64,000 bases of DNA, taken from contig NZ_PJRR01000007.1 in the NCBI RefSeq assembly GCF_002858865.1, positions 140,622 to 204,621 on the forward strand, in the 5' to 3' direction. A program made the position numbers and the translations under genes. Every line of letters starts with the position of its first letter. Position 1 is the stretch's first letter. Shown here piece after piece: positions 1 through 9,552 of this stretch. Below the pieces are notes generated by a model, which searched no databases, was not told the DNA's origin, and saw only the letters and a program-made list of their open reading frames with translations. The stretch comes from Caulobacter vibrioides. GTDB lineage: Bacteria; Pseudomonadota; Alphaproteobacteria; Caulobacterales; Caulobacteraceae.

Positions 1-1602
1 CGGGCCCAGGGCCACGAGACACTCTACATCTGCGCCACCGACGAGCACGGCACGCCCGCTGAACTGGCCGCCGCCGCCGCCGGCCAGGACGTGGCCGCCT
101 ATTGCGCCGAGCAGCATGTGCTGCAGCACGCGGTAGGCCGCGCCTTTGGCCTGTCCTGGGACCATTTCGGCCGCTCGTCCTCGCCGCAGAACCATCGCCT
201 GACCCAGCACTTCTGCCAGGCGCTGGAAGACCATGGCCTGATCGAGGAGCGGGTCGACCAGATGGTCTATTCGGTCGACGACAAGCGCTTCCTGCCCGAC
301 CGCTATGTCGAGGGGACCTGCCCGCACTGCAAGTTCGAGAAGGCGCGCGGCGACCAGTGCGACAACTGCGGCAACCTGCTGGACCCGACCGACCTGATCG
401 ATCCCTACTCGGTGATCTCGGGCTCGCGGAACATCGAGGTGCGCGACACCAAGCACCTCTACCTGCTGCAGACCAAGATGCAGGACAAGATCCGCGCCTG
501 GGTCGACGCCCACGCCGACTGGCCGCCGCTGGCCCGCTCGATCGCCTACAAGCACCTGGACGAGGGTCTGATCGACCGCGGCATCACCCGTGACCTGGCC
601 TGGGGCATCCCGGTCGCCCAGGACGGTGTGCCGCGTCCGGGCTTCGAGGAGAAGGTTTTCTACGTCTGGTTCGACGCGCCGATCGAATACATCGCCGCCA
701 CCCAGGAGTGGGCCGAAGGCTCGCCTGATCGCGACTGGAAGCGCTGGTGGCGCACCGACGCCGGCGCCGACGACGTCCGCTACGTCCAGTTCATGGGCAA
801 GGACAATGTGGCGTTCCACACCGTCAGCTTCCCGGCCACGATCCTCGGCTCGGAAGAGCCGTGGAAGAGCGTCGACATGCTGAAAGCCTTCAACTGGCTG
901 AACTGGTACGGCGGCAAGTTCTCGACCAGCAACAAGCGCGGCGTCTTCATGGACGCGGCTCTGGAGATCCTGCCGCCCGACCTGTGGCGCTGGTACCTGA
1001 CGGCCAATTCGCCGGAAGGCAGCGACACCGCCTTCACCTGGGAGCAGTTCGCCAGCGCCGTGAACCGCGACCTGGCCGATGTGCTGGGCAATTTCGTCAA
1101 CCGCATCCTGAAGTTCAACGAGAGCAAGTTCGAGGGCGTGGTCCCGGCGGGCGGCGAGCCTGGTCCGCTGGAGGAAAAGCTGTTCGCTGATGTCTCGGCG
1201 CGTCTGGCGGATCTGACCGAACAGATGGACGCCATCGAGATCCGCAAGAGCGCCCAGGCGCTGCGGGCCCTCTGGGTGGTCGGCAACGAGTATCTGCAGG
1301 AGGCCGCACCCTGGACCGCGATCAAGACCGATCGCGACCGCGCCGCCGTCATCGTGCGCACCGCCCTGAACCTGGCGGCCCTCTACGCCAAGATCTCGGC
1401 CCCGTTCATTCCGTTCGCCGCCGAGAAGATCGGCGATGCGTTCGGTCTCGACTTCCCGGCCACCTGGCCGTCGAACGACGCCAAGGCCGAGCTCGACACC
1501 CTGAGCGTCGGCCGGCCGATCACCGTGCCGGAGGTCCTGTTCAAGAAGATCGAGGACGAGCAGATCGCCGAATGGACAGCCCGCTTCGGCGGCGCGGAGT
1601 AA
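1..1602 (+). CDS. metG: Methionyl-tRNA synthetase, 5' end cut by window
   Basis: Class I aminoacyl-tRNA synthetase that charges tRNA-Met in the cytosol. The frame is open from base 1, reading TDEHGTPAE and similar conserved catalytic-core residues, so the start lies outside the window. A zinc-knuckle insert is visible (CPHC and CDNCG, with a modified spacing), then the WFDAPIEY block, the GKDNVAFHT block and the anticodon-binding helical domain. The KMSKS-equivalent loop reads KFSTSNKRG. The C-terminus ends soon after the anticodon-binding domain, with no EMAP-type tRNA-binding extension, so this is the short form. The stop is one base before the next gene's GTG, suggesting co-transcription with it. 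Confidence 0.97.
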   Translation, partial: RAQGHETLYICATDEHGTPAELAAAAAGQDVAAYCAEQHVLQHAVGRAFGLSWDHFGRSSSPQNHRLTQHFCQALEDHGLIEERVDQMVYSVDDKRFLPDRYVEGTCPHCKFEKARGDQCDNCGNLLDPTDLIDPYSVISGSRNIEVRDTKHLYLLQTKMQDKIRAWVDAHADWPPLARSIAYKHLDEGLIDRGITRDLAWGIPVAQDGVPRPGFEEKVFYVWFDAPIEYIAATQEWAEGSPDRDWKRWWRTDAGADDVRYVQFMGKDNVAFHTVSFPATILGSEEPWKSVDMLKAFNWLNWYGGKFSTSNKRGVFMDAALEILPPDLWRWYLTANSPEGSDTAFTWEQFASAVNRDLADVLGNFVNRILKFNESKFEGVVPAGGEPGPLEEKLFADVSARLADLTEQMDAIEIRKSAQALRALWVVGNEYLQEAAPWTAIKTDRDRAAVIVRTALNLAALYAKISAPFIPFAAEKIGDAFGLDFPATWPSNDAKAELDTLSVGRPITVPEVLFKKIEDEQIAEWTARFGGAE

Positions 1603-1603
1603 G

Positions 1604-2818
1604 GTGACGGGCGGCGCGGACAGGACGGAGGGGCAGGGGCTTTCGACCCTGGTTCGCCTGTGCCTGTTCTACGCCGCCATCTTTCTGAGCTCGGGCGTCA
1701 GCCTGCCGTATATCGGCACCTATCTGCGCGATCGCGGGATGACCGGCGGCGAGATTGGCCTCATCCTGGCCATCCCCCTGCTGGTCAAGCCCTTCACGGG
1801 ACCGGTGCTGGCGGTCTGGGCGGACGGCTTCACCCTGCGCCGCACGCCCATGGTGCTGCTGCTGCTGGGCGCGGCGATCGGTTATGGCGCTCTGCTGGGT
1901 CCGGCGAACCTCTGGTGGTTCATTCTGGCGTGGTTTGTCGGCCAGACCTTGCTGTCGACCGTTTCACCGTTGATCGACGTCATCACCCTGCGCCGGGCGC
2001 GGGTCGAGCGCTTCAACTACGGCATTCCGCGCGGCACGGGTTCCAGCGCCTTCATCGCGGCCAATCTCGCCATGGGGGCGATCCTCACCGTCGCGGCGCC
2101 GACCATCATCGCCGTCTGGATCGCGGCGGCCTGCCTGTTCGGAGCGGTGGCGGCTGCGACCCTGGTGCCGCCCGAACGTGTCCACGCCGAGGGAGCCAAG
2201 CCGCTGAAGTCCGAGCGCTGGAACGGCCTGTCGGAGCTGCTGCGTAACCGCACCTTCGTGCTGGCGGTGGTGACCGCCGGCCTGATCCAGGGTGCGCACG
2301 CCTTCTACTACAGCTTCTCGGCTATCCTCTGGCGCAAGCAGGGGATCAGCGAGCCGATGATCGGCGTGCTGTGGGGCGTAGGCGTCGCAGCCGAGGTGGC
2401 CTTCATGTGGTTCCTGGAGCCTCTACGCCGACGCTGGGGACCGGAGTTGTTCCTGGTGCTGGGCGCGGGCGCCGCTGTGCTGCGGTGGACGATCTACGCC
2501 TTCGAGCCGCCGCTTTGGGCGCTGTTTCCGCTCCAGATGCTGCATGCCCTGACCTTCGCCGCCTCGTTCCTGGCGTCGTTGCGGCTGATCGAAAAGCTGG
2601 CCCCGCCGTCCGCCGCCTCGCCGGCCCAGGCGATCAACTCGGCGCTGTCGTCGGGGTTCACCTTGGGCATCGCCACCCTGGCGTCGGGCCCGCTGTTCGA
2701 CGCCTTCGGGGCGTTTGGCTATCTGGCCACCGCCGGCATGGCGCTGCTGGGCCTGGCCGGCGCGATCCTGCTGACGCGCAGGGCGCGGAGCCTGTCGTCC
2801 GACAGGCTCCGGTACTGA
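1604..2818 (+). CDS. MFS transporter (MFS_1-like / PucC-nucleoside symporter type)
   Basis: A 404-residue integral inner-membrane protein with about twelve hydrophobic segments. The N-terminus LSSGVSLPYIGTYLRDRGM followed by GEIGLILAIP resembles the MFS_1-like family (PF12832 type), whose substrates are mostly unknown. The GTG start at 1604 sits one base after the metG stop, with GGAG inside the last metG codons as ribosome-binding site, so it is probably translated from the metG message. It converges on cysNC with only 13 bp between the stops. The substrate cannot be told from the sequence. Confidence 0.88.
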   Translation: MTGGADRTEGQGLSTLVRLCLFYAAIFLSSGVSLPYIGTYLRDRGMTGGEIGLILAIPLLVKPFTGPVLAVWADGFTLRRTPMVLLLLGAAIGYGALLGPANLWWFILAWFVGQTLLSTVSPLIDVITLRRARVERFNYGIPRGTGSSAFIAANLAMGAILTVAAPTIIAVWIAAACLFGAVAAATLVPPERVHAEGAKPLKSERWNGLSELLRNRTFVLAVVTAGLIQGAHAFYYSFSAILWRKQGISEPMIGVLWGVGVAAEVAFMWFLEPLRRRWGPELFLVLGAGAAVLRWTIYAFEPPLWALFPLQMLHALTFAASFLASLRLIEKLAPPSAASPAQAINSALSSGFTLGIATLASGPLFDAFGAFGYLATAGMALLGLAGAILLTRRARSLSSDRLRY

Positions 2819-2831
2819 CCCGGCGCCGCGC

Positions 2832-4739
2832 CTAGATGGTGTAGTCGATCTCCTGGCCCTCCAGCCAGGCGACGATCCGTTCGGCCGCCTCGACAGGATC
2901 GATCGTGGTGGTGTCGATGCGCAGCTCCGGCGACGCCGGCGCCTCATAGGGGCTGTCGACGCCGGTGAAGTTCTTGAGCTGGCCCGAGCGCGCCTTCTTG
3001 TAGAGACCCTTGACGTCCCGCGCCTCGGCGACGGCCAGCGGCGTGTCGACAAAGACCTCGATGAACTCGCCGGGCTCCAGCAGGTCGCGCGCCAGTTGGC
3101 GCTCGGCCCGGAAGGGCGAGATGAAGGCCGTCAGCACGATCAGGCCGGCATCGACCATCAGCTTGGCGACCTCGGCCACCCGGCGGATGTTCTCGACGCG
3201 GTCCTCCTCGGTGAACCCGAGGTCCTTGTTCAGCCCGTGCCGGACATTGTCGCCGTCCAGCAGATAGGTGTGGCGACCCAGGGCGTGCAGGCGCTTTTCG
3301 ACCAGATTGGCGATCGTCGACTTGCCCGCGCCCGACAGGCCCGTCAGCCAGACGACCTGGCCGCGCTGGCGTTTCAGCGCCGCCCGCGAGACCTTGGTCA
3401 CATCTGTGTGCTGCCAGTGGATGTTGTCGGCGCGCCGCAGGGCGAAGTTGATCAGACCTGCGCCGACCGTGCGGTTGCTCAGCCGGTCGATCAGGATGAA
3501 CCCGCCCATCTGACGGTTTTCGGCATAGGCCTCGAACGGGATGGCTTGGTCGAGCGACAGATTGCAGACCCCGATCTCGTTCAGTTCAAGGCGCTTGGCG
3601 GCCGTCTTCTCCAGCGTGTTGACGTTCACGCGGTGCTTGATGTCGGTGATGCTGGCGCCGACCGTGCGCGCGCCGAGCTTCAGCAGATAGGTGCGGCCCG
3701 GCGGCAGCGGCTCGTCGTCCATCCAGACGAGGGTGGCCTCGAACTGGTTGGCCACCGGGGCGGGCGCGTCGGCGGCGGCGATGACGTCGCCGCGCGAGAT
3801 GTCGATCTCGTCTTCCAGCGTCAGGGTGACCGACTGGCCGGCGACGGCCTGGTCGAGATCGCCCGGCAGGGTGACGATGCGGGCCACGCGGCTTTCGCGG
3901 CCCGAGGGCAGGGCGCGGATACGGTCGCCCGGCTTGATCGAACCCGAGGCGATCAGGCCCGAGAAGCCCCGGAAGTCGAGATTGGGTCGGTTGACCCACT
4001 GGACCGGCATGCGGAAGGGCTTGGCCTGAAGGTCGTCCTCGACCTCGACGGCTTCCAGCCAGTCCATCAGGATCGGGCCTTCAAACCAGGGCGTGGCGTC
4101 GCTGCGGGTCGCCATGTTGTCGCCGCCGAGGCCTGAGATCGGGATCGGGGTGAACACCGAAAGGCCGATCCGTTCGGCGAAGGCGCGGTAGTCAGCGACG
4201 ATGGCGTCGAACACGCCCTTGTCCCAGCCGACCAGGTCCATCTTGTTCACCGCCAGCACTACGTGGCGGATGCCCAGCAGGCTGACGAGATAGCTGTGGC
4301 GACGGGTCTGGGTCAGCACGCCCTTGCGCGCATCGATCAGGATCACGGCCGCGTCGGCGGTCGAGGCCCCGGTGACCATGTTGCGGGTGTACTGCTCGTG
4401 GCCGGGCGTGTCGGCGACGATGAACTTGCGCTTCTCGGTCGAGAAGAAGCGGTAGGCCACATCGATGGTGATGCCTTGCTCGCGCTCAGCGGCCAGACCG
4501 TCGACCAGCAAGGCGAAGTCGATCGCGCCGCCTTGGGTGCCGACCTTCCTGGAGTCGGCCTCGAGGGCCGCCATCTGGTCCTCGAAGATCATCTTGCTGT
4601 CGTACAGCAGGCGACCGATCAGGGTGGACTTGCCGTCGTCGACGCTGCCGCAGGTGATGAAGCGCAGCAGCGACTTGTGCTGGTGCTGATGCAGGTAGGC
4701 TTCGATATCCTCGGCGATCAGGGCGGACTGGTGGGCCAT
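2832..4739 (-). CDS. cysN: Bifunctional sulfate adenylyltransferase subunit 1 / adenylylsulfate kinase
   Basis: A 635-residue CysN-CysC fusion. The N-terminal GTPase (GSVDDGKST near residue 31, [12 protein letters not shown] near 111, NKMD near 166) drives APS synthesis together with CysD. The C-terminal APS kinase (GLSGAGKST near 467, [10 protein letters not shown]) phosphorylates APS to PAPS. It is cytosolic and belongs to assimilatory sulfate reduction. The ATG overlaps the cysD stop by one base (TGATG), so cysD and cysN are translationally coupled. Such fusions (also called NodQ in rhizobia) are common in alphaproteobacteria. The linker and both catalytic motifs look intact. Confidence 0.97.
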   Translation of the reverse strand: MAHQSALIAEDIEAYLHQHQHKSLLRFITCGSVDDGKSTLIGRLLYDSKMIFEDQMAALEADSRKVGTQGGAIDFALLVDGLAAEREQGITIDVAYRFFSTEKRKFIVADTPGHEQYTRNMVTGASTADAAVILIDARKGVLTQTRRHSYLVSLLGIRHVVLAVNKMDLVGWDKGVFDAIVADYRAFAERIGLSVFTPIPISGLGGDNMATRSDATPWFEGPILMDWLEAVEVEDDLQAKPFRMPVQWVNRPNLDFRGFSGLIASGSIKPGDRIRALPSGRESRVARIVTLPGDLDQAVAGQSVTLTLEDEIDISRGDVIAAADAPAPVANQFEATLVWMDDEPLPPGRTYLLKLGARTVGASITDIKHRVNVNTLEKTAAKRLELNEIGVCNLSLDQAIPFEAYAENRQMGGFILIDRLSNRTVGAGLINFALRRADNIHWQHTDVTKVSRAALKRQRGQVVWLTGLSGAGKSTIANLVEKRLHALGRHTYLLDGDNVRHGLNKDLGFTEEDRVENIRRVAEVAKLMVDAGLIVLTAFISPFRAERQLARDLLEPGEFIEVFVDTPLAVAEARDVKGLYKKARSGQLKNFTGVDSPYEAPASPELRIDTTTIDPVEAAERIVAWLEGQEIDYTI

Positions 4740-5719
4740 CAGAAGTACCCTTCCTGCTTCTTCTTCTCCATCGAGGCGGACTGGTCATGGTCGATGACCC
4801 GGCCCTGGCGCTCGCTGGTGGTGGTCAGCAGCATTTCCTGGATGACCTGGGGCAGGGTGGCGGCGGTGCTCTCGACCGCGCCCGTCAGCGGGTAGCAGCC
4901 CAGGGTGCGGAAGCGGACGCTTCGCATCTGCGGGACCTCGCCGTCGCGAAGGCGGAAGCGGTCATCGTCGACCATGATCAGCGCGCCGTCGCGCTCGACC
5001 ACCGGCCGCTCGGCGGCGAAGTACAGCGGCACGATCGGGATGTTCTCCAGGTGGATGTACTGCCAGACATCCAGCTCGGTCCAATTGGAGATCGGGAAGA
5101 CTCGCAGGCTTTCGCCAGGATGCTTGCGCGTGTTGTAGAGGTTCCAGAGCTCGGGGCGCTGGTTCTTCGGGTCCCAGCGGTGCTCGGACGATCGGAACGA
5201 GAACACCCGTTCCTTGGCGCGGCTTTTCTCCTCGTCGCGGCGGGCTCCACCGAAGGCGGCGTCGAAGCCGTACTTGGAAAGGGCCTGCTTGAGACCTTCG
5301 GTCTTCCACAAATCGGTGTGGACCGCGCTGCCGTGGTCGAACGGGTTGATCCCCCGGGCCTGAGCATCAGGGTTCTTGTGCACGAGAAGATCAAAGCCCA
5401 GTTCCGAGCCGATCCGGTCGCGCAGCGCATACATGTCGCGGAACTTCCAGGTCGTGTCGACGTGCAGAAGCGGGAAGGGCGGCTTGCTGGGATAGAACGC
5501 CTTGGCCGCCAGATGCAGCATCACCGCACTGTCCTTGCCGATCGAGTACAGCATGACCGGGCGCTCGCACTCGGCGGCCACCTCGCGAAGGATGTGGATG
5601 CTCTCGGCCTCCAGTCGCTGCAGGTGAGTCAGGCGGGCCGGCGTGATCGCCGATTGGGTCAGATCGGGCGTCATCGGGTCCGGCGGAGAAGCGGCGGGAG
5701 CGTATTGGGTGAAGGCCAA
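4739..5719 (-). CDS. cysD: Sulfate adenylyltransferase subunit 2
   Basis: Makes adenosine-5'-phosphosulfate from ATP and sulfate; CysN supplies GTP energy. The PP-loop ATP-pyrophosphatase motif [11 protein letters not shown] lies near residues 60-70, followed by [15 protein letters not shown], the KTEGLKQAL segment and the conserved [15 protein letters not shown]. The C-terminus [10 protein letters not shown] is typical of the family. The first ATG gives 326 residues; a second ATG at residue 16 (MTPDLTQ) would give a length nearer to many homologues, so the start is less certain than the rest. It is the first gene of the cysD-cysN pair. Confidence 0.96.
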   Translation of the reverse strand: MAFTQYAPAASPPDPMTPDLTQSAITPARLTHLQRLEAESIHILREVAAECERPVMLYSIGKDSAVMLHLAAKAFYPSKPPFPLLHVDTTWKFRDMYALRDRIGSELGFDLLVHKNPDAQARGINPFDHGSAVHTDLWKTEGLKQALSKYGFDAAFGGARRDEEKSRAKERVFSFRSSEHRWDPKNQRPELWNLYNTRKHPGESLRVFPISNWTELDVWQYIHLENIPIVPLYFAAERPVVERDGALIMVDDDRFRLRDGEVPQMRSVRFRTLGCYPLTGAVESTAATLPQVIQEMLLTTTSERQGRVIDHDQSASMEKKKQEGYF

Positions 5720-5949
5720 GGCGAGCGTCCGCTAGGAAAGAGTGTTCAGGCGCAACCTGGGGGAAGGTCCCAAGGCCTAGACTGGCACCTAGGGCCGAGC
5801 GAGGGTTGCGACAACCATCGGAATTCTAAGGGCGCTGTCAGATGCCGTGGAGCCGTCTTGTACGCCCATCGGCCCTTCATGACCAAAAGTTCACTCGCCT
5901 GCTTTGCGAAATGCTCGCATAACGCCGCTATGGGATCGTGAGGCGAGCT

Positions 5950-6156
5950 ATGGGCTTCCTGGCGGAAATGCTGGCGGTTGCGGTGGTCTGGCTGTCGACC
6001 TTCGCGCTTTGCCAGTTCGGCTTGGTTCTCGATCATGTCTGCCCCTCGAAGGCTGAGAGCACTCAAGCCCGCACCGTCAATCGCACGCGCGAAGCCGCCA
6101 TGCGTCCCGCGCCTGTTGATGTGAAGCGACCGGCGGCGGCTCATAGCGACACGTGA
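5950..6156 (+). CDS. Possible small single-pass membrane protein
   Basis: An open frame of 68 codons whose first 30 residues form one hydrophobic helix (MGFLAEMLAVAVVWLSTFAL), followed by a hydrophilic basic tail. The ATG at 5950 is preceded by GTGAGGCGAGCT, an acceptable ribosome-binding site; an in-frame GTG lies 12 bases upstream. It sits alone between divergent cysD and tipN. I do not recognise a family. The frame may be fortuitous in such GC-rich DNA, but the hydrophobic start and the ribosome-binding site argue for a gene. The rest of the 5720-6310 gap shows nothing I can name. Confidence 0.35.
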   Translation: MGFLAEMLAVAVVWLSTFALCQFGLVLDHVCPSKAESTQARTVNRTREAAMRPAPVDVKRPAAAHSDT

Positions 6157-6310
6157 AAGCCGCGCTCTGGCATCGCAACTCCTGAAAACGCAACCAAAGC
6201 CGCTTTTCGCCAAGGCTTTTCACCGTTAGGTTCATGCGACACGCGAAGGTGGGGTCCGGCGCGCGACTGTTTAGCGCGCCCCCTCGTCGACGCCCACTTT
6301 ACGCCCCGTC

Positions 6311-8977
6311 TTGGGACCCCGGCTGTGTATGAAGCCTAAGAAGCGCCAACCGCTCGATTTCTCCGCGACCCCGACGGAGATCCCTCCCGAGGAACCCAAG
6401 ACTGCGCCTGAACTTCCGGAGTCCGCGTCTTTCGCGGCGCCGGACGCCGAACCCAGCTTCGCAGAGCCGTTGACGTTGAGCGACGCCGCGCCGGATGACC
6501 TCGCGGTCCCGACGCCGACGACCGTGCGTTCGCGCCGGCGTCGCGAGGCGGAGACCGCGCGTTTCGCCGAGCCCGACATGAAGGTCGCCAATTCGCTTGC
6601 GGCGACGCCGCAGCCGCCGGCGCCTATCCTGGAGCCTAGTGCGCCATCGGCGCCGCCGGCCCGGTCGGAAACCCGCGAAGCCGCCCTGGATCTTCGGGGT
6701 TCGGTTTCGGCCTCCGCCGCCTCCCTTGAGGCGGAGGTTGTTCCGCGTCGCATGTCCGGCGTCCTGTTCTGGACGCTGGCGACGGCGGTCGCAGCGCTCT
6801 GGGCGCTTGCCCCCATCGCCTTCGCGCTCGGCTATGCGCGCGGCGTACCGGCCTTCAAGATCGAGGGCTTCGCGTTGATGGTCTTTGCGGGCCTCGCGAT
6901 CGGTCCGGCGCTGCTGACCCTTCTGGGCGCCTATATGCTGCGCCAGGCCAACGGCATTTCCGACGAACTGCGTCGCAACCGTACCCTGACCGACCGCCTG
7001 GTGGCGCCGGCGGCTCTTGCCGCCGCCGGCGCCACGAACGCTGTCGACGCGATGCGCCAGGGCGTCGACGAAGCCGCCGCCGCCGCTGAGCGCGCGCGGG
7101 AGCACATCATTTCACTTCGCAAGGCTCTTGCCGAAGAAACGGCGCGTCTCGCGGAGGCCGCCGCTGAGTCCGCGCGTATGGCCAACCAGCTGGCGCAGGG
7201 CCTGAGCCATGAGCGCTCGGCCATGGAGACCCTGTCGCAGTCTCTGGACGCGCGCTCGACGGCGGTGGTCGATGCGATCGGCAGCCAGGCGCGAATGGTC
7301 GCCGAGGCCTCCGACCTGGCGGAGACCCAACTGCGCGAGGCCGAGGCCGCGCTGGCGGCGCGCGCCGCCGATCTGGCCGCTGCGGCGGCCGAGGCGTCGG
7401 ACGCGGCTCGCGTCGGGGCCGAGGATCTGTCCCGCCAGATCGCCCGCCTGGAAACGGCCGGCGTCGGGGTCGGAGACCAGGTGGCGTCGGTCGAAAAGAC
7501 GCTCGCCGCGCAACGCGCCGCGCTTGTCGAGATCAGTCAGGCGCTCCGCTCCGAGCAGGAGGATTTCGCCGCCGAAGCCGAGACCCGGACGGCTCAACTC
7601 ACCGAGTTCGTGGCCTATACGCGGGTCGGCGCGACCGAGCTTTCGGACACCGCCGCCATGGGCGCGGAGATCCTGCGCGGCTTGATCAGCGCGGCGGCCG
7701 ATCAGTTCCGCGAGATGGCGGACGGCGCCAAGTCGCAGCGCGACACGCTGGCCGAGGAGGCCAAGAAGACCCTCGAGACCATCGGCGATGTCGCCGAGAA
7801 CCAGAGGACTCTGCTCGAAGAAGAGCTGAAGGCGGCCATGGAGGCCATGGCCGAGGCGGCGCTGAAAGCCAGCGAGAGCGTCGAGGCGCGGGTCGAGGCG
7901 GCGCGTAGCCGTGTCGATCAGCTGAACGAGATCGCCTTCGCCGCCGGCCAGAAGGCTGACGCGGTGTTCGAGTCGCGGATGGAAGAGGCGCGCGACATCA
8001 TCGAACACTCGGCCCAGATGGTCGAGCAGGCCGGCGCGCGGACGTCCCAGAAGCTCCAGGACTCGGTCCAGACCGCCCGCAGCACGCTCGACGAATTGGA
8101 GGTGATGCTGGCCGAGATCGGCCGTCGCACCGCCGACCTGCCGGCTGAGGCGCTGCAGAAGGCTGGCGAGGTTCGCATCGCGATCGAGCAGGGCGTCGAG
8201 CACCTGATGAACGCCGTGCGCCGCACCGCCGAGGAGACGGCGGCGATCGACCAGGCCTTCCAGGAGCGCGTTCGTCGCAACTATGAAATGCTGAGCGAGG
8301 CGGCGGGCGCCGTCACGGCCTCGGGGATTTCGACGGTCGCAGCGCGCGCGACCCCCGCCGCGCCGCCGCCCAGCCGTTCACGCGCCGCGCCGCCGCCTTC
8401 CGCACTTCCGACCGTCGAGTTCGATGATGAGGACGAGCCGCCGTCGGACCGCCGTCGGCTACGTTTGACCCCGACGGCGACCGACCAGGAGTTCCGCTCG
8501 GTCTTCGAGCAGGCTTCCGCGCGCAAGCAGACGGGGACGCCGCCGACGGAAGCCGAAGCCGACGGCAACTGGAGTTGGCGTGGCCTGCTGTCGGGCATCG
8601 AGAGCAGCTCGCCGGGCGACGCGGGGCTGGGTGAGAAGCTCGCCGCAGAGATCACCGCCATGGGCATCGACCCCCACGCTCTGTTGCCGCGCGGACGGAT
8701 CGACGAGATCGCCGCCGCGCTCCAGACGCGTGACGGAGAGGGCGCGCGAGAGGTGGTCAAGCGCCTGGCGCCGGCCGCGATCCGTCGCTTGGTCCGTCGC
8801 CTGTTCTCCGACGCGACGCTGAAGGGCAACACCGAGCGCTTCCTCAAGCGCTATGCGGGCATGATCGACGAGGCGGCCGGCCAGGATCGCGAAGGCTTCC
8901 TGCTCGCCGCCCTGCTGTCCTCCGACGCTGGGCGGGCCTATCTGCTGCTCGACGCGGCGAGCGGCGATCTGGCCTAG
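6311..8977 (+). CDS. tipN: Cell-pole marker TipN, membrane-anchored coiled-coil protein
   Basis: TipN marks the new pole in Caulobacter and orients division and flagellum placement; 888 residues here agrees with my memory of its size. The first 145 residues are a Pro/Ala/Glu-rich cytoplasmic stretch. Two transmembrane helices follow (VLFWTLATAVAALWALAPIA near 150, FALMVFAGLAIGPALLTLL near 190), then a very long Ala/Glu/Arg-rich coiled coil (roughly 215-670), a Pro-rich linker and a folded C-terminal block. The full-length frame needs a TTG start at 6311; the ATG at 6329 (MKPKKRQP) gives 882 residues and is an equally good start. The downstream sugar transferase follows after 14 bp. Confidence 0.9.
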   Translation: MGPRLCMKPKKRQPLDFSATPTEIPPEEPKTAPELPESASFAAPDAEPSFAEPLTLSDAAPDDLAVPTPTTVRSRRRREAETARFAEPDMKVANSLAATPQPPAPILEPSAPSAPPARSETREAALDLRGSVSASAASLEAEVVPRRMSGVLFWTLATAVAALWALAPIAFALGYARGVPAFKIEGFALMVFAGLAIGPALLTLLGAYMLRQANGISDELRRNRTLTDRLVAPAALAAAGATNAVDAMRQGVDEAAAAAERAREHIISLRKALAEETARLAEAAAESARMANQLAQGLSHERSAMETLSQSLDARSTAVVDAIGSQARMVAEASDLAETQLREAEAALAARAADLAAAAAEASDAARVGAEDLSRQIARLETAGVGVGDQVASVEKTLAAQRAALVEISQALRSEQEDFAAEAETRTAQLTEFVAYTRVGATELSDTAAMGAEILRGLISAAADQFREMADGAKSQRDTLAEEAKKTLETIGDVAENQRTLLEEELKAAMEAMAEAALKASESVEARVEAARSRVDQLNEIAFAAGQKADAVFESRMEEARDIIEHSAQMVEQAGARTSQKLQDSVQTARSTLDELEVMLAEIGRRTADLPAEALQKAGEVRIAIEQGVEHLMNAVRRTAEETAAIDQAFQERVRRNYEMLSEAAGAVTASGISTVAARATPAAPPPSRSRAAPPPSALPTVEFDDEDEPPSDRRRLRLTPTATDQEFRSVFEQASARKQTGTPPTEAEADGNWSWRGLLSGIESSSPGDAGLGEKLAAEITAMGIDPHALLPRGRIDEIAAALQTRDGEGAREVVKRLAPAAIRRLVRRLFSDATLKGNTERFLKRYAGMIDEAAGQDREGFLLAALLSSDAGRAYLLLDAASGDLA

Positions 8978-8991
8978 GCCGAGCCGGCTGA

Positions 8992-9552
8992 ATGAAGCGT
9001 GTGTTTGATGTGCTGGCTGCAGCGATCGGGCTGGCGGTCCTGGTCCTGCCGCTGGTCGTGCTGTGGGCGCTTGTGCGGCTGACTTCGCCGGGGCCAGGTC
9101 TCTACTGGTCGCAGCGCGTGGGGCGCGCCTCGGCGCTGTTTCCGATGCCGAAGTTTCGCACCATGCGCATCGATACGCCCGAGGTGGCCACCCACCTTCT
9201 CGACAATCCTGATCAATGGCTGACGCCGATCGGCGGCCTGATGCGCAAGCTCAGTCTTGATGAGTTGCCCCAGCTCTGGAGCGTGCTCGTCGGTCACATG
9301 AGCCTGGTCGGACCCCGGCCAGCTCTGTTCAATCAGGACGACTTGATCGCCGCGCGCCGTACAGCCGGCGTTGACGCCTTGCGCCCCGGCGTGACGGGGT
9401 GGGCGCAGATCAATGGGCGAGACGAGCTGTCGATCGCCGACAAGGTCGCCCTTGACGCCGAATATCTGCGCCGCCGCTCGCTTCTGTTCGATCTGCGGAT
9501 CCTGGTCAGCACCGTCATCCCGGTGCTGACCGCACGGGGCGTCACCCGTTAG
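8992..9552 (+). CDS. wbqP: Undecaprenyl-phosphate sugar-1-phosphate transferase, O-antigen initiating type
   Basis: A small 186-residue monotopic phosphoglycosyl transferase. It transfers a sugar-1-phosphate to undecaprenyl phosphate at the inner membrane and so starts a surface polysaccharide. The N-terminal re-entrant hydrophobic helix (LAAAIGLAVLVLPLVVLWAL) is followed by the family motifs KFRTM, the catalytic DELPQLWSVLVGHMSLVGPRP block (Asp-Glu pair) and PGVTGWAQINGRD. Its position right after tipN matches what I recall for wbqP, needed for smooth LPS in C. crescentus; that assignment is from memory. It lacks the extra membrane helices of WcaJ-type proteins. It ends convergent with uxuB, overlapping by 4 bp. 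Confidence 0.85.
   Translation: MKRVFDVLAAAIGLAVLVLPLVVLWALVRLTSPGPGLYWSQRVGRASALFPMPKFRTMRIDTPEVATHLLDNPDQWLTPIGGLMRKLSLDELPQLWSVLVGHMSLVGPRPALFNQDDLIAARRTAGVDALRPGVTGWAQINGRDELSIADKVALDAEYLRRRSLLFDLRILVSTVIPVLTARGVTR

Noticed and set aside
5746..6213. A 155-codon minus-strand frame upstream of cysD
   Set aside because: No ribosome-binding site or family resemblance; Arg/Ser-rich composition suggests chance. The small plus-strand membrane ORF in the same place is more plausible.
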